A DNA stretch of 64,000 nucleotides from JAFDVN01 sp035255465. GTDB taxonomy: Bacteria > Acidobacteriota > Holophagae > Holophagales > Holophagaceae. Positions 53,332 through 63,319 of this stretch are shown here, piece by piece (position 1 is the first letter of the stretch; the number at the start of each line of letters is the position of its first letter). The translations under genes were made by a program, and so were the position numbers. The stretch spans positions 46,602-110,601 of the forward strand of contig DATEZP010000013.1 of the NCBI GenBank assembly GCA_035255465.1, in the 5' to 3' direction. The notes under the pieces are model-generated. The model searched no databases and was not told the origin of the DNA. It was given only the letters and a program-made list of their open reading frames with translations.

Positions 53332-55011
53332 ATGGGCTTGGCCCTCGTCGGCGCCCTGGTGGCCTCGGTCCTCTCCGCCCACCTCGCAGGCGGGATTCCG
53401 GGCCGGGTCTTCGACCTGGGGCTCCCAAGCCTCCTGTTCCTGGCCTCCATCCTGATCTCCCTGGCGCGGGCGAAGGCGGAGCCCGCCGAAGCCCGGGGCT
53501 GGCGCGTCCTGGCGGTCTCACTGGGGCTCATCTCCCTGGGGGGGCTCATCCGGATGGCCGCGGCCCTCGGCCTCCAGCCCAAGGAGGCCCTGATCAATAC
53601 CGCCCTGCTGCTCCAGCTGGCGGGGGGGTTGCTCCAGGCCTGGGGCTTGTTGACCTGGCCGCTGGCTCCGCGGGGCGCGCGGGAGCGGTGGCGGAAGGCG
53701 CTGGACGCCCTGGTCTTCGCCCTCGCGCTCTTCTTCATCCTCTGGATCCTCGGGTGGGGCGACCTCTTTGCCGCCTCCACGGAGCCCCTGACCCGGAAGC
53801 TGTTCACCCTGGCCTTCCCCCTGACCTCCATCCTCGTGCTCGGCGTCGCGATCTACCTGGGGGCCAGCCAACCCGCCCAGGCCTTCAAGGGGCCCCTGGG
53901 CTGGATCACCCTGGGCCTCCTGATGACCTTCCTGGGCAACCTGGGCTGGGCCGTGCTCACGCTGAAGGGCACCTATGGCACGGGCAACACCGTCTTCGAT
54001 TTCCTGTCCTTCTGCATCCCCATGGCCCGCCTCCTGGCGCCGCTCTCCCCCGAGCCCGTGGGCCACAGCCCCGACCGGGCTGAAACCCAGGATTTAGGCT
54101 GGTTCGCGGCCACCCTGCCCTACCTCCCCGTGCTCCCCGCCCTCGCCCTGGGCGTGGCCTATCTGATGCAGGGCGCCAAGGGCTGGGATCCCGTGCTGCC
54201 CTGGGTGGGGGTCGCCATCGTGGTGATCCTCCTGGTGCGGCAGTTCCTCGCGATCCGGGATCTGCGCGTGTTCACGTCCACCCTGGAGCAGCGGGTGCAG
54301 GAGCGCACCGAGGCCCTGGAGCAGAGCCAGAGCCTCATGATCCGCACCCAGCGCATGAACGCCTTGGCCAGCCTGGGGGCGGGCCTGGCCCACGACCTGA
54401 ACAACCTCCTCTGCGCCTCGGGGAACTACCTCAACCTCATCGAGGCGGACATGGAAGATGGCCAGCCCCCGCAGGCCAAAGACCTCCTCCGCGCCAAACA
54501 GGCCATGGATCGCGCCGCGGAACTCACCCATCAACTGCTGGCCTTCGGGCGGGAAGGCGGCCCCGCCGCGGCCTTCGATCTGGGCGCCCGGGCCCGGGCC
54601 GCCGAACCCCTGCTCAAGGTGCTCCTGCCCCGGAACATCCGGCTCCAGATTGAAATCCAGGACGAGCCCCTGCCCCTCGTGGGCCATCCGGCCCAGGTGG
54701 ATCAGATCCTCGTGAACCTCGTGGCCAACGCCCGGGACGCCATGCCCGAGGGGGGACGCATCACCCTCCGCTCCCGCCGCACCGCCGAAGGCATGGCCCT
54801 CCTGGAGGTGGAGGACACGGGCCAGGGCATGAGCCCGGAGGTGCAGGCCAAGGTCTTCGATGCCTTCTTCACCACCAAGGCCCCGGGCAAGGGCACGGGG
54901 CTGGGCCTCGCCTCCGTGCGCGCCCTCGTGGGCAAGGCCGGCGGGCAGATCCACCTCTGGAGCGCCGTGGGCCAGGGCACCCGGTTCACCCTGGAGCTGC
55001 CCCTCGCCTGA
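53332..55011 (+). CDS. Multi-span membrane sensor histidine kinase
   Basis: 559 residues. The first ~300 contain about nine hydrophobic helices (for example LALVGALVASVLSAHLAGG and VLPALALGVAYLM), then a coiled linker (FTSTLEQRVQERTEALEQSQ), the phosphoacceptor region LGAGLAHDLNNLLCASGNYL, and an ATPase with N box NLVANARDAMPEGG, G1 DTGQGMS and G2 GKGTGLGLASV. The N-terminal membrane part resembles 7TM/MASE-like sensors of unknown ligand. No receiver domain and no adjacent regulator gene. The H-box style (HDLNN) matches that of the truncated kinase at the window's left end. ATG 53332 is the first plausible start; no strong SD is seen. Confidence 0.88.
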   Translation: MGLALVGALVASVLSAHLAGGIPGRVFDLGLPSLLFLASILISLARAKAEPAEARGWRVLAVSLGLISLGGLIRMAAALGLQPKEALINTALLLQLAGGLLQAWGLLTWPLAPRGARERWRKALDALVFALALFFILWILGWGDLFAASTEPLTRKLFTLAFPLTSILVLGVAIYLGASQPAQAFKGPLGWITLGLLMTFLGNLGWAVLTLKGTYGTGNTVFDFLSFCIPMARLLAPLSPEPVGHSPDRAETQDLGWFAATLPYLPVLPALALGVAYLMQGAKGWDPVLPWVGVAIVVILLVRQFLAIRDLRVFTSTLEQRVQERTEALEQSQSLMIRTQRMNALASLGAGLAHDLNNLLCASGNYLNLIEADMEDGQPPQAKDLLRAKQAMDRAAELTHQLLAFGREGGPAAAFDLGARARAAEPLLKVLLPRNIRLQIEIQDEPLPLVGHPAQVDQILVNLVANARDAMPEGGRITLRSRRTAEGMALLEVEDTGQGMSPEVQAKVFDAFFTTKAPGKGTGLGLASVRALVGKAGGQIHLWSAVGQGTRFTLELPLA

Positions 55012-55039
55012 GCCTGCGCGGGGCCGTTTCGCCCCCCAC

Positions 55040-55069
55040 GAAAAACGCCGGGTCGCCCCGGCGTTTTTC
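55040..55069. terminator. Bidirectional terminator between the kinase gene and mdh
   Basis: GAAAAACGCCGGG (55040-55052), loop TCGC, CCCGGCGTTTTTC (55057-55069). A/T runs at both ends allow function on both strands for these convergent genes. Confidence 0.85.
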
Positions 55070-55087
55070 ATCGCACCTCGGGGAAGG

Positions 55088-56077
<990 letters not shown>

Positions 56078-56201
56078 GGAAAGACCTCCAAGGAACCCTC
56101 CATCGTAGCGATGAAGGGCCCACCCTCAAAGGATCGAAGGCACAACGCCCCCGGAAGGCGGGGCCAGGGGCCGAATTCTTAGATTTCCCGGGGGGCCGCC
56201 G

Positions 56202-56975
56202 ATGCCTTCCTGGGAGCCGCCCTTGCCCGACCCCCTGGAACCGAGCCGCCTGCCCGCCGATGTCCTGCCCGAGGTGGGGCAGCTTCTGGCCCGCTGCCCC
56301 GAAATCGATTTCATCCGCTACCGGGATGGCGAGCCCCTCATCCAGGAGGGGGAAGAGGATCGCTGCCTCTTCCTGGTGCTCTCCGGCAGCCTCGTGATCT
56401 CCCGGGGCGGCGAGCAGCTGGCCACCCTCGAATGCACGCCCCACGTGCCCGGCATCGTGGGCGAGATGGCCTATTTCGGGGCCCGGATGCGCACCGCCAC
56501 CGTCACCACCGTGGGCGCCAGCCAGGCCCTGCGCCTGCAGCCCGAGCACCTCGACCTCATCATGGCCGACCTGCCCGACCTCACCCGCCTCCTCTGCAAG
56601 CAGTTCACCTGGCGACTTCAGGAGAGCAACGATGCCCTGCAGACCCTGCAGAAGCGCTTCGACCTGGCCCCGGAGCGCCGCATGGCCCAGGAGGGGGAGG
56701 TGCTCTTCCGCGCCGGGGAACGGCCCAACGGCCTCGTGCAGGTGCTCATGGGAAGCATTCGCCTGGAACAGGATGGGGTCAGCCGCACCCTCCAGCCCCA
56801 GGATCTGCAAGAGGGATTCCTGGAGCCCGAAGCCTACCTCCGGAACCGGCCCCATCGCTTCACCGCCACGGTGGAAGGCTCCGCCTTCCTGCTGATCGTC
56901 GCGCCGGATCGAAAGGAATCCCTCATCCGGGGCTTCCCGGGGCTGGTCCTCAAGATCCTGGAAGGCCGCGTCTAA
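56202..56975 (+). CDS. Cyclic-nucleotide-binding-fold protein, two domains, no DNA-binding helix
   Basis: 257 residues. The N-terminal half (about 35-140) is a cNMP-binding beta-roll (EPLIQEGEEDRCLFLVLSGSLVISRGG, GIVGEMAYFGARMRTATVTTVG); the phosphate-binding cassette is present in degenerate form as GEMAYFGARMRTATV. A second, shorter roll follows (about 165-250; GEVLFRAGERPNGLVQVLMGSIRLEQDG). No helix-turn-helix, kinase or channel domain is attached. It may be a stand-alone ligand sensor or a structural relic. A class III cyclase lies about 4 kb away, but a link is speculative. Confidence 0.8.
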   Translation: MPSWEPPLPDPLEPSRLPADVLPEVGQLLARCPEIDFIRYRDGEPLIQEGEEDRCLFLVLSGSLVISRGGEQLATLECTPHVPGIVGEMAYFGARMRTATVTTVGASQALRLQPEHLDLIMADLPDLTRLLCKQFTWRLQESNDALQTLQKRFDLAPERRMAQEGEVLFRAGERPNGLVQVLMGSIRLEQDGVSRTLQPQDLQEGFLEPEAYLRNRPHRFTATVEGSAFLLIVAPDRKESLIRGFPGLVLKILEGRV

Positions 56976-57004
56976 GTCACACCCCTGGGGTCACCGGTGT
57001 GACC
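56976..57004 (+). promoter_or_regulatory. Alternative stem-loops between the cNMP gene and icd
   Basis: GTCACACC (56976-56983) pairs with GGTGTGAC (56996-57003), and the overlapping GGTCAC (56989-56994) pairs with GTGACC (56999-57004). The two stems exclude each other. It begins right after the upstream stop codon and lies 64 bp before the icd start; it may be an attenuator, a weak terminator or an operator. Confidence 0.4.
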
Positions 57005-57067
57005 TCGTTCCTTGATCCTCCCGGCCCGCCGTGGGAATCTGGCTTGTTTCACTCCTGGAGGAATCCC

Positions 57068-58312
57068 ATGGCCGAAGTCAAGATGACGCCCCCCGCCGAC
57101 GGCGCCAAGATCCGCATCGAGAACGGGAAGCTGATCGTCCCCGACCATCCGATCGTGCCCTTCATCGAAGGCGATGGCACCGGCCCCGACATCTGGAAGT
57201 CCTCCGTGCGCGTGCTCGACGCGGCCGTGGCCAAGGCCTACGGCGGCAAGAAGCAGATCAAGTGGATGGAAGTCTACGCCGGCGAGAAGGCCTACAACCT
57301 CTTCGGCACTTGGCTCCCCGACGAGACGGTGGAAGCCTGCCGCGAGTACCTCGTGTCCATCAAGGGCCCCCTCACCACCCCCATCGGCGGTGGCATCCGC
57401 AGCCTGAACGTGGCCCTCCGCCAGATGCTGGACCTCTACACCTGCCTGCGCCCCGTGCGCTGGTTCAAGGGCGTGCCCTCCCCCGTGAAGCACCCCGAGA
57501 AGGTGGACATGACCATCTTCCGTGAGAACTGCGAGGACATCTACGCCGGCATCGAGTTCGAGATGGGCAGCGAGGCCAACCAGAAGCTCCAGGCCTTCCT
57601 CAAGGAGAACTTCCCCAAGGAGTTCGCCAAGATCCGCTTCCCCCAGACCAGCGGTCTCGGCATCAAGGCCGTGTCCCAGGAAGGCACCGAGCGCCTCGTG
57701 CGCGCGGCCATCCAGTTCGCCATCGACACCAAGCAGAAGTCCGTCACCCTCGTGCACAAGGGCAACATCATGAAGTACACCGAAGGTGGCTTCATGCGCT
57801 GGGGCTACGACCTCGCCAAGAAGGAATTCGGCGCCGTGGAGATCGACGGCGGCCCCTGGTGCAAGCTGCCCAACGGCATCGTGATCAAGGATGCCATCGC
57901 CGACATCACCCTCCAGCAGGTGCTCACCCGCCCCGAGGAGTTCGACGTCATCGCCACCCTGAACCTCAATGGTGACTACCTCTCCGACGCCCTCGCGGCC
58001 CAGGTGGGCGGCATCGGCATCGCCCCCGGCGGCAACGTCAACTACGTCACCGGCCATGCCGTCTTCGAAGCCACCCACGGCACCGCCCCCAAGTACGCCA
58101 ACCTCGACAAGGTCAACCCCGGCTCCGTCGTCCTCAGCGGCGAAATGCTCCTCCGCCACCTGGGTTGGACCGAAGCCGCCGACCTCATCATCAAGGGCAT
58201 GGACGGCGCCATCGCCAGCAAGAAGGTCACGTATGACTTCGCCCGCCTCATGGAAGGCGCCACCGAAGTGAAGTGCAGCGAGTTCGGCGATAACATCATC
58301 GCCCACATGTAA
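57068..58312 (+). CDS. icd: NADP-dependent isocitrate dehydrogenase
   Basis: Oxidative decarboxylation of isocitrate to 2-oxoglutarate. The 414-residue homodimeric-type enzyme has the phosphorylatable/substrate-binding Ser in TTPIGGGIRSLNVALRQ, FRENCEDIYAGIEF, KGNIMKYTEGGFMRWGYD and DAIADITLQQVLTRPEEFDVIATLNLNGDYLSDALAAQVGG. ATG 57068 has GGAG 7 bases upstream; upstream open frame overlaps the cNMP gene and is not part of the protein. A 17-bp-stem terminator follows. NADP preference is inferred from family type. Confidence 0.95.
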   Translation: MAEVKMTPPADGAKIRIENGKLIVPDHPIVPFIEGDGTGPDIWKSSVRVLDAAVAKAYGGKKQIKWMEVYAGEKAYNLFGTWLPDETVEACREYLVSIKGPLTTPIGGGIRSLNVALRQMLDLYTCLRPVRWFKGVPSPVKHPEKVDMTIFRENCEDIYAGIEFEMGSEANQKLQAFLKENFPKEFAKIRFPQTSGLGIKAVSQEGTERLVRAAIQFAIDTKQKSVTLVHKGNIMKYTEGGFMRWGYDLAKKEFGAVEIDGGPWCKLPNGIVIKDAIADITLQQVLTRPEEFDVIATLNLNGDYLSDALAAQVGGIGIAPGGNVNYVTGHAVFEATHGTAPKYANLDKVNPGSVVLSGEMLLRHLGWTEAADLIIKGMDGAIASKKVTYDFARLMEGATEVKCSEFGDNIIAHM

Positions 58313-58323
58313 CCCATCCTGTT

Positions 58324-58361
58324 CCAGAGAAAGGGCCCGCATTGGCGGGCCCTTTCTCTGG
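58324..58361 (+). terminator. Intrinsic terminator after icd
   Basis: A perfect 17-bp stem, CCAGAGAAAGGGCCCGC (58324-58340) with its complement (58345-58361), loop ATTG. It begins 11 bp after the icd stop and is followed by TTATTACT. Confidence 0.88.
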
Positions 58362-58405
58362 TTATTACTGGAGTCTCAAGAAACCCGGTTGCACAATCGT
58401 TGGGA

Positions 58406-59119
58406 CTAGAAGGAGAGCCCCACCACAAAGCCCAGTTGGCTCTTCGGGGCGAGCACTTTGGCCCAATTGGTGGTTGGAGCGCTGGCATCGGCGTCCGTCG
58501 AAGAGAGCGGCTTGGCATACTCGATCCCGAGGTAGGGGGAGACGTGCTGGAAATCGAATCGCTTTCCCAGCACCAGGCGGGACCACAATCGCGAGAAATC
58601 GGCCTTCTGCCCCGTGATGGTCGAGCCGGTGCCGTTCACCACGTTGGAGGCCGTTGGAAAGGAGGCCGATTCGGATTTCTGATCAAGGCCGAGGCCCAGG
58701 GTCACCGCGCTCTGGAAGTACAGCGCCAATCCGAGCCCTGAGGCCCTGTAACGGTAGGAAGTGTGGATCGTGTCCAGGCGCGCGGTGGGACCGCCCACCT
58801 GCTGGGTGATCTCCATCGGGAAATCCTGATCCAGTTGCTGGGCGTAGGAAATCCCTAACGCGACCTTCGCACGAAGGGTCCTCATGTATTCGAACCTGAA
58901 ATTGGTGATTCGAGCATCGCGTGAGGTGTAGGTATCGTCCCATTGGAGGGATCCCCCAAAATAGGGCAACACGGCGTGATATCCCGAGCTTCCGTTTTGT
59001 TGGTTGGCATTGAAGAGGGTGATGCCGAAGCGATTCTTGACTTCAGGAACAGCCGGCTCCGGTGCAGGTTGGGCCCAGATTCCGACGGCGCTGAGCAAGA
59101 TGAGGATGGGACGTTTCAT
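58406..59119 (-). CDS. Outer-membrane beta-barrel-like protein, 237 aa
   Basis: A signal peptide (MKRPILILLSAVGIWAQ, cleavage near WAQ-PAPEP) is followed by repeated amphipathic strands: NRFGITLFNANQQNG, GGSLQWDDTYTSRDARITNFRFEYMR, KVALGISYAQQLDQDF, LDTIHTSYRYRASGLGLALYF. The protein ends in GFVVGLSF, a C-terminal Phe typical of outer-membrane barrels recognised by BamA. A small OmpW/OmpA-like 8-10 strand barrel is likely; cargo unknown. ATG 59119 is chosen for the signal peptide. Upstream is about 290 bp without genes. Confidence 0.75.
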   Translation of the reverse strand: MKRPILILLSAVGIWAQPAPEPAVPEVKNRFGITLFNANQQNGSSGYHAVLPYFGGSLQWDDTYTSRDARITNFRFEYMRTLRAKVALGISYAQQLDQDFPMEITQQVGGPTARLDTIHTSYRYRASGLGLALYFQSAVTLGLGLDQKSESASFPTASNVVNGTGSTITGQKADFSRLWSRLVLGKRFDFQHVSPYLGIEYAKPLSSTDADASAPTTNWAKVLAPKSQLGFVVGLSF

Positions 59120-59413
59120 GGGGCTCTCTTCAACAAGGGGTGCCACTGGCTCTCAGCGGCGACCGGGCTGACGTGCGCAAGGAATCCGGTGAGGGGGCTG
59201 GGAAAGCCGATGGCTGGGCCCGCCTTCCAGTCTCCTGAGGACTGCCTTCATCTTGCCTCAGGAGGCGGCCCGGAACACCTGACATCGGCTCCGCCAGCTT
59301 CCCTCGCATCGCGATTTAAGACGGGGCCCCGGTGGGCGAGATCTACGCTCCCACGCACCACCTTGGCAGTGCTCCGAAGGCCCCACCAGCGCGAGGGGGT
59401 TGGCCAACGGCTT
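59120..59413. other. Non-coding gap with a small inverted repeat
   Basis: CTCCTGAGG (59232-59240) pairs with CCTCAGGAG (59256-59264) around a 15-base spacer. Otherwise no coding frame, promoter or repeat is convincing. It would contain the promoter of the outer-membrane protein gene and the end of the methyltransferase transcript. Confidence 0.5.
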
Positions 59414-60184
59414 TCATTTGAAGAGCACCACGATGTGATTGCCGTGGCGAACATCCCGCAGGAACCTCCGTCGCCGACGCCACCCTCGGAAGGGGGCGGA
59501 GTCTTTCATCGAAAGGTAAAAGGTGCGAGCCCAATGGAGGATGGGATGGGCAACTTGAAAAAGGTGAGCAGGCAGCTCCACGGGTTCCATGAACCGGTGG
59601 AAAACCCGATATTCCTTGAACCCCGCCTCGAGGGCCCCGGCAATGATAAGCGAAGGCGGCATGTCCCGTTCCGTAACGCCAAAACGGGCCACGGCCTTGA
59701 GCGAGTCAATGGAGGTGGCGTGGCCCTTTCCCGGCTCCACGGTCACACAGAGGCCACCGGGCTTGAGCGCTTGATACACGGCCCTTAGGGCCGATTTCTC
59801 ATCCTCGGCGTGATGCAGGGAATCGTAGAAGACCGCGCAGTCGAACTCACTTTCGAAGTGTAGGTGTTCATAGTCGGTGGTGATGAATTGGACATTGGGA
59901 GTGTCGTAGCGGGCTTTGTTGATGTTGGCCTGGTGGATCATGTCCTCGGCGATGTCCTGCCCCACCACGTCGTACCCGCGCTTTCCGAAGAACACGCTCG
60001 TCCATCCGGTGCCAACGCCCAGATCCAGCAGGCGGGCGGGCGGTTTGGGCAGCACCGAGAAGATGATCCCCAGATCTTGGAAGGTCCGTCCGCAATCGAC
60101 GGCCGAGAAGGGCTTATCCCGAGCGAACTGGATGCCGTCCTCTCCCGAGAGCCGAAGGTAGTCGATCTCCCCTTGTTTCGGCAT
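59414..60184 (-). CDS. SAM-dependent methyltransferase
   Basis: 256 residues of class I fold: motif I LLDLGVGTGWTSVFFGKRGYDVVGQD, the post-motif II acidic VQFITTDYEHLHFESEFD, motif III ALKPGGLCVTVEPGKGHATS. ATG 60184 has GGAGG 8 bases upstream (a strong site); the longer frame has no conserved residues. The C-terminal basic stretch (RGWRRRRRFLRDVRHGNH) is unusual and may bind membrane or nucleic acid. Likely acts on a small molecule or lipid-like acceptor; substrate unknown. Monocistronic. Confidence 0.85.
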   Translation of the reverse strand: MPKQGEIDYLRLSGEDGIQFARDKPFSAVDCGRTFQDLGIIFSVLPKPPARLLDLGVGTGWTSVFFGKRGYDVVGQDIAEDMIHQANINKARYDTPNVQFITTDYEHLHFESEFDCAVFYDSLHHAEDEKSALRAVYQALKPGGLCVTVEPGKGHATSIDSLKAVARFGVTERDMPPSLIIAGALEAGFKEYRVFHRFMEPVELPAHLFQVAHPILHWARTFYLSMKDSAPFRGWRRRRRFLRDVRHGNHIVVLFK

Positions 60185-60326
60185 GGCGGATCCTCCGCTG
60201 GGCGTTACGGGATGGGGGTGTTCCTTGTCTTGGAGAAAGTGCAATCCATGAAACGATCGCCTCAAGGGGCGAATTCAATCTTCCTGATGCCGGTTCCATC
60301 CGGGTCTTTGTCGATCACCCCGCCCC

Positions 60327-60932
60327 CTAACACACCCGCCAATTCACGTCGGAACCGCTCACGGCTTCGATGGCCTGAAAGGTCCAGTCTCCCTGCCCTT
60401 CCACGGCCCGCTTGAAGGCGTCGGTCACCAGGATTTCGCGGGCCTTGGCGGTGTCTTCCCCGAGCTTGGAGGCGGCGTTGACTTCCTGCCCCCAGATGTC
60501 AGTCACGCCGATCTGGAGGATGCGGCCCCAGCCCAGGCCCACGCAGAGCAGCACCTGATCTTCGGGCCTTCGGCCCACGTTGTGCGTTTCGCAGGCGGCC
60601 TGCATCGCCACGGCACAGGTGAGGGCGTCGCCGGGATCTGCGAAGCGAATGAGGAAGCTATCCGCTTCCGTCTTCAGATGGACGCCGCGGTGGGCGGCCA
60701 CGATGGGGAGGAGCAGCGCCTTGTGATCGTGGATCACCTGGAGGAAGTGCAGGATGCCGAACTCGGCCACCCGCCGGCTGAAGCCGGAGAGGTCCGTGAA
60801 CATCACCGCCGCATCCGTGCCGAAGGTGGCCCAGATCTCCGCGTCCAGAGCCGCCCGATCGGCGCCGGGCTGGCCGCGGCGGGCGATGAGGTCCCACAGG
60901 TGGTGTTCGGGGTCGGCGGGTTGGGGGGTCAT
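60327..60932 (-). CDS. Class III adenylate/guanylate cyclase-like protein (stand-alone catalytic domain)
   Basis: 201 residues that are essentially one cyclase domain: the first metal Asp47 in MFTDLSGF, the second metal Asp91 in KTEADSFLIRF, and the transition-state Asn152 in VNAASKLGED. The Arg normally four residues after that Asn is Lys156, so catalysis may be reduced or altered; the same SKLxED form recurs in a group of such proteins. Substrate-specifying positions are not readable by eye. No sensor domain. Start ATG 60932 (MTPQPADPEHH). A cNMP-binding-fold protein lies 3.4 kb away. Confidence 0.82.
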   Translation of the reverse strand: MTPQPADPEHHLWDLIARRGQPGADRAALDAEIWATFGTDAAVMFTDLSGFSRRVAEFGILHFLQVIHDHKALLLPIVAAHRGVHLKTEADSFLIRFADPGDALTCAVAMQAACETHNVGRRPEDQVLLCVGLGWGRILQIGVTDIWGQEVNAASKLGEDTAKAREILVTDAFKRAVEGQGDWTFQAIEAVSGSDVNWRVC

Positions 60933-60952
60933 TGCTATGCAGCATACGCCAA

Positions 60953-60980
60953 GCAAACGGCCCCCGAAGGGGCCGTTTGC
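60953..60980. terminator. Terminator between oligopeptidase B and the cyclase gene
   Basis: GCAAACGGCCCC (60953-60964), loop CGAA, GGGGCCGTTTGC (60969-60980). A 12-bp stem that begins 16 bp after the leftward peptidase stop, so it ends that transcript; it also falls 21 bp before the cyclase start. Confidence 0.8.
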
Positions 60981-60995
60981 GGAACTTTCGGAGGG

Positions 60996-63158
60996 CTATT
61001 TCGTGATGCCCACCTGGCCCATGAGCCAGGCGTACTCGAAAGCCACTTCCTTGAAGCGGTCGTAGCGACCGGAGGCGCCGCCGTGACCCGCGCCCATGTT
61101 GCACTTGAGCAGCAGGGGATTGCTGTCGGTCTTGAGGTGGCGCAGCTTGGCCACGTACTTGGCGGGCTCCCAGTACATGACCTGGCTGTCGTTAAGGCTC
61201 GTGGTCACGAGGATGGCCGGATAGGCCTTCTTCTCGAGGTTGTCGTAGGGGCTGTAAGAGCGCATGTATTCGAAGTAGGGCTTCTCGTTGGGATTGCCCC
61301 ATTCCAGGTACTCGCCCACGGTGAGGGGCAGCTTGTCATCGAACATGGTATTCATCACATCCACGAAGGGCACCGCGGAGTGCACGGCCTTGAAGAGGTC
61401 GGGGCGGTAGTTGGTGACGGCGCCCATGAGCAGGCCACCGGCGCTGCCGCCCTCGATGACGATCTTGTCCTTGGCCACGAGCTTCTGGTTCCCCAGCCAC
61501 TCGGCGGTGTCGATGAAATCGAAGAAGGTGTTCTTCTTCTTCAGCAGCATGCCGTCGTCGTGCCAGGCCTCACCCAATTCATTGCCGCCTCGGATGTGGG
61601 CGATGGCGAAGACCATGCCCCGATCCGCGAGGCTGAGCCGGGGGATGGAGAAGGTGGCCGTCATCCCGAACCCATAGGAACCATAGGCGTAGAGGAAGCA
61701 GGGCGCGCTGCCATCCAGCTTCGTGCCCTTCTTGTAGAGCAGGGAGATGGGCACCTTCACCCCGTCCCGGGCCACGGCCCAGCGGCGCTCCGTGACGTAC
61801 TGGGCGGGGTCGTAGCCGCCGAGCACTTCCGTGCGCTTCAGCAGCTCCAGCTTCCCGGCCTCCAGATCGCAGTCATATACGCTGGAGGGCGTGACCATGG
61901 ATTGGTAGTTGAGGCGGAAGGCCGTGGCGGTCCACTCAGGGGTGCCCATCATGCCGGCGGCGTAGACCTTCTCGGGGAAGGTGACATCCTTCCAGGCCTT
62001 GGACTTCAGATCCTGGATGCGGAAGCGGACGAGGGCTTCGCGCTTCTCCTGCAGCACCAGGTGGCCCTGGAAGAGATCAAAGCCTTCGAGCAGGGTATCC
62101 ACGCGGTGTGGCACCAGTTCCGACCACTTGGTGGGTTCGGAGATGGGGGCGGTCACGAGCTTGAAGTTCTTGGCACCCTTGTTCGTCCGGATGTAAAGGA
62201 GCCCGGCCCGGTGGTCCACGGTGTACTTATGGCCCTTCTCCCGGGGGAGGACCACCTTGAAGGCGCCTTTGACATCCCCGCTGGGCAGCAGACGCGCCTC
62301 CCAGGTATCCGTGCTGTAGCTCTGGCAAAAGAGGTAGGCCTTGTCCTTGCTCCGCCCCACCCCGATGCGGTAGAGCTCATCCTTTTCCTCGAACACGAGC
62401 TCGGGCTGACCGCCCTGCAGATTCAACCGCCACAGCTGGTTGCTGCGCTTGGACGTGGCATCCTCCGTGGCATAGACCACGTGGGCGTTGTCGGCCATCC
62501 ACTCCGCGCTGGTGACGCGCTCGGCCAAGGGGGCGCTGGTGACCCCGGTGGCGAGATCCTTGCGATAGAGGGTGTACTGGCGGAAGCCGGTGACATCGGT
62601 GCTGTAGAGGAGCTGGCGGCCGTCATCGCTCACGTCGAAGCTGCCCAGGCCCAGGTACGTATGCCCCTTGGCCAGCTCGTTGAGATCCAGCAGCACCTGC
62701 TCCGAGGCCTTGGCGTCGTAGCTGCCATCGGGCTTGGCGGCCCGGCGGCACTGGATCGGGTACTGCTTCCCCTCCTCGGTGCGGGAGTAGTAGAAGAAGG
62801 CCCCGCGCCGCACGGGGACGCTGAGGTCGGTCTGCTTGATGCGTCCCAGGATCTCCTTGTAGAGGGCCTCGGCGAAAGGCTTCACGCCGGCCGTTTGCGC
62901 CTCGGTGTAGGCGTTCTCGGCTTCCAGGTGCTTGATGACCTCGGGGTTGCCCTTCTCCCGCAGCCAGAAGAAGGGGTCGTTCACCTTTTCCCCGTGCCAA
63001 TCGGAGAGGTGCTCCTTCATGGGGGCCACGGGCGGCTGGGTCATGCCCGCGGGGGCGGCATCGGGGGCGGGTGCTTTCTGGGCCATGAGTCCATTGAAAG
63101 ACGCGGCGAGGGGAAAGACCAGCATCAGGCCACGACGGCTGAGGGAACGCACGGACAT
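60996..63158 (-). CDS. Exported oligopeptidase B-like S9 peptidase
   Basis: 720 residues. An N-terminal signal with a twin-arginine-like SRRGLMLVFPLAASFNGLMAQ, a propeller (about 75-420), and the alpha/beta-hydrolase domain. The nucleophile is in EGGSAGGLLMGA (about 571), Asp in TTSLNDSQVMYWEP and His in NMGAGHGGASGRY. The YAYGSYG and HIRGGNELGEAWH elements are those of oligopeptidase B, which cleaves after Arg/Lys. Compared with the cytoplasmic prolyl oligopeptidase at 25.6 kb, this one is predicted to be exported. Long upstream spacing to hppA includes the hppA terminator. Confidence 0.93.
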   Translation of the reverse strand: MSVRSLSRRGLMLVFPLAASFNGLMAQKAPAPDAAPAGMTQPPVAPMKEHLSDWHGEKVNDPFFWLREKGNPEVIKHLEAENAYTEAQTAGVKPFAEALYKEILGRIKQTDLSVPVRRGAFFYYSRTEEGKQYPIQCRRAAKPDGSYDAKASEQVLLDLNELAKGHTYLGLGSFDVSDDGRQLLYSTDVTGFRQYTLYRKDLATGVTSAPLAERVTSAEWMADNAHVVYATEDATSKRSNQLWRLNLQGGQPELVFEEKDELYRIGVGRSKDKAYLFCQSYSTDTWEARLLPSGDVKGAFKVVLPREKGHKYTVDHRAGLLYIRTNKGAKNFKLVTAPISEPTKWSELVPHRVDTLLEGFDLFQGHLVLQEKREALVRFRIQDLKSKAWKDVTFPEKVYAAGMMGTPEWTATAFRLNYQSMVTPSSVYDCDLEAGKLELLKRTEVLGGYDPAQYVTERRWAVARDGVKVPISLLYKKGTKLDGSAPCFLYAYGSYGFGMTATFSIPRLSLADRGMVFAIAHIRGGNELGEAWHDDGMLLKKKNTFFDFIDTAEWLGNQKLVAKDKIVIEGGSAGGLLMGAVTNYRPDLFKAVHSAVPFVDVMNTMFDDKLPLTVGEYLEWGNPNEKPYFEYMRSYSPYDNLEKKAYPAILVTTSLNDSQVMYWEPAKYVAKLRHLKTDSNPLLLKCNMGAGHGGASGRYDRFKEVAFEYAWLMGQVGITK

Positions 63159-63265
63159 GGGGCCTCCAAAGGGGGGTTACCAACTTACTACGGGAAAGCC
63201 GCCGTGGGGTTGAGGGCAAGGGCCGCTGGGAGCCGCGCCGGGGCGAACCGGATCCCTGGCCAAAA

Positions 63266-63290
63266 AGCAGGGGCCCCGAAGGGCCCCTGC
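63266..63290 (-). terminator. Intrinsic terminator after hppA
   Basis: On the minus strand GCAGGGGCCC (63290-63281), loop TTCG, GGGCCCCTGC (63276-63267), then TTTTT. It follows the hppA stop by about 30 bp. One of the clearest rho-independent terminators in the window. Confidence 0.9.
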
Positions 63291-63319
63291 TCCTTGCGGC
63301 ACGCCCGAAGGCGGAGCCG

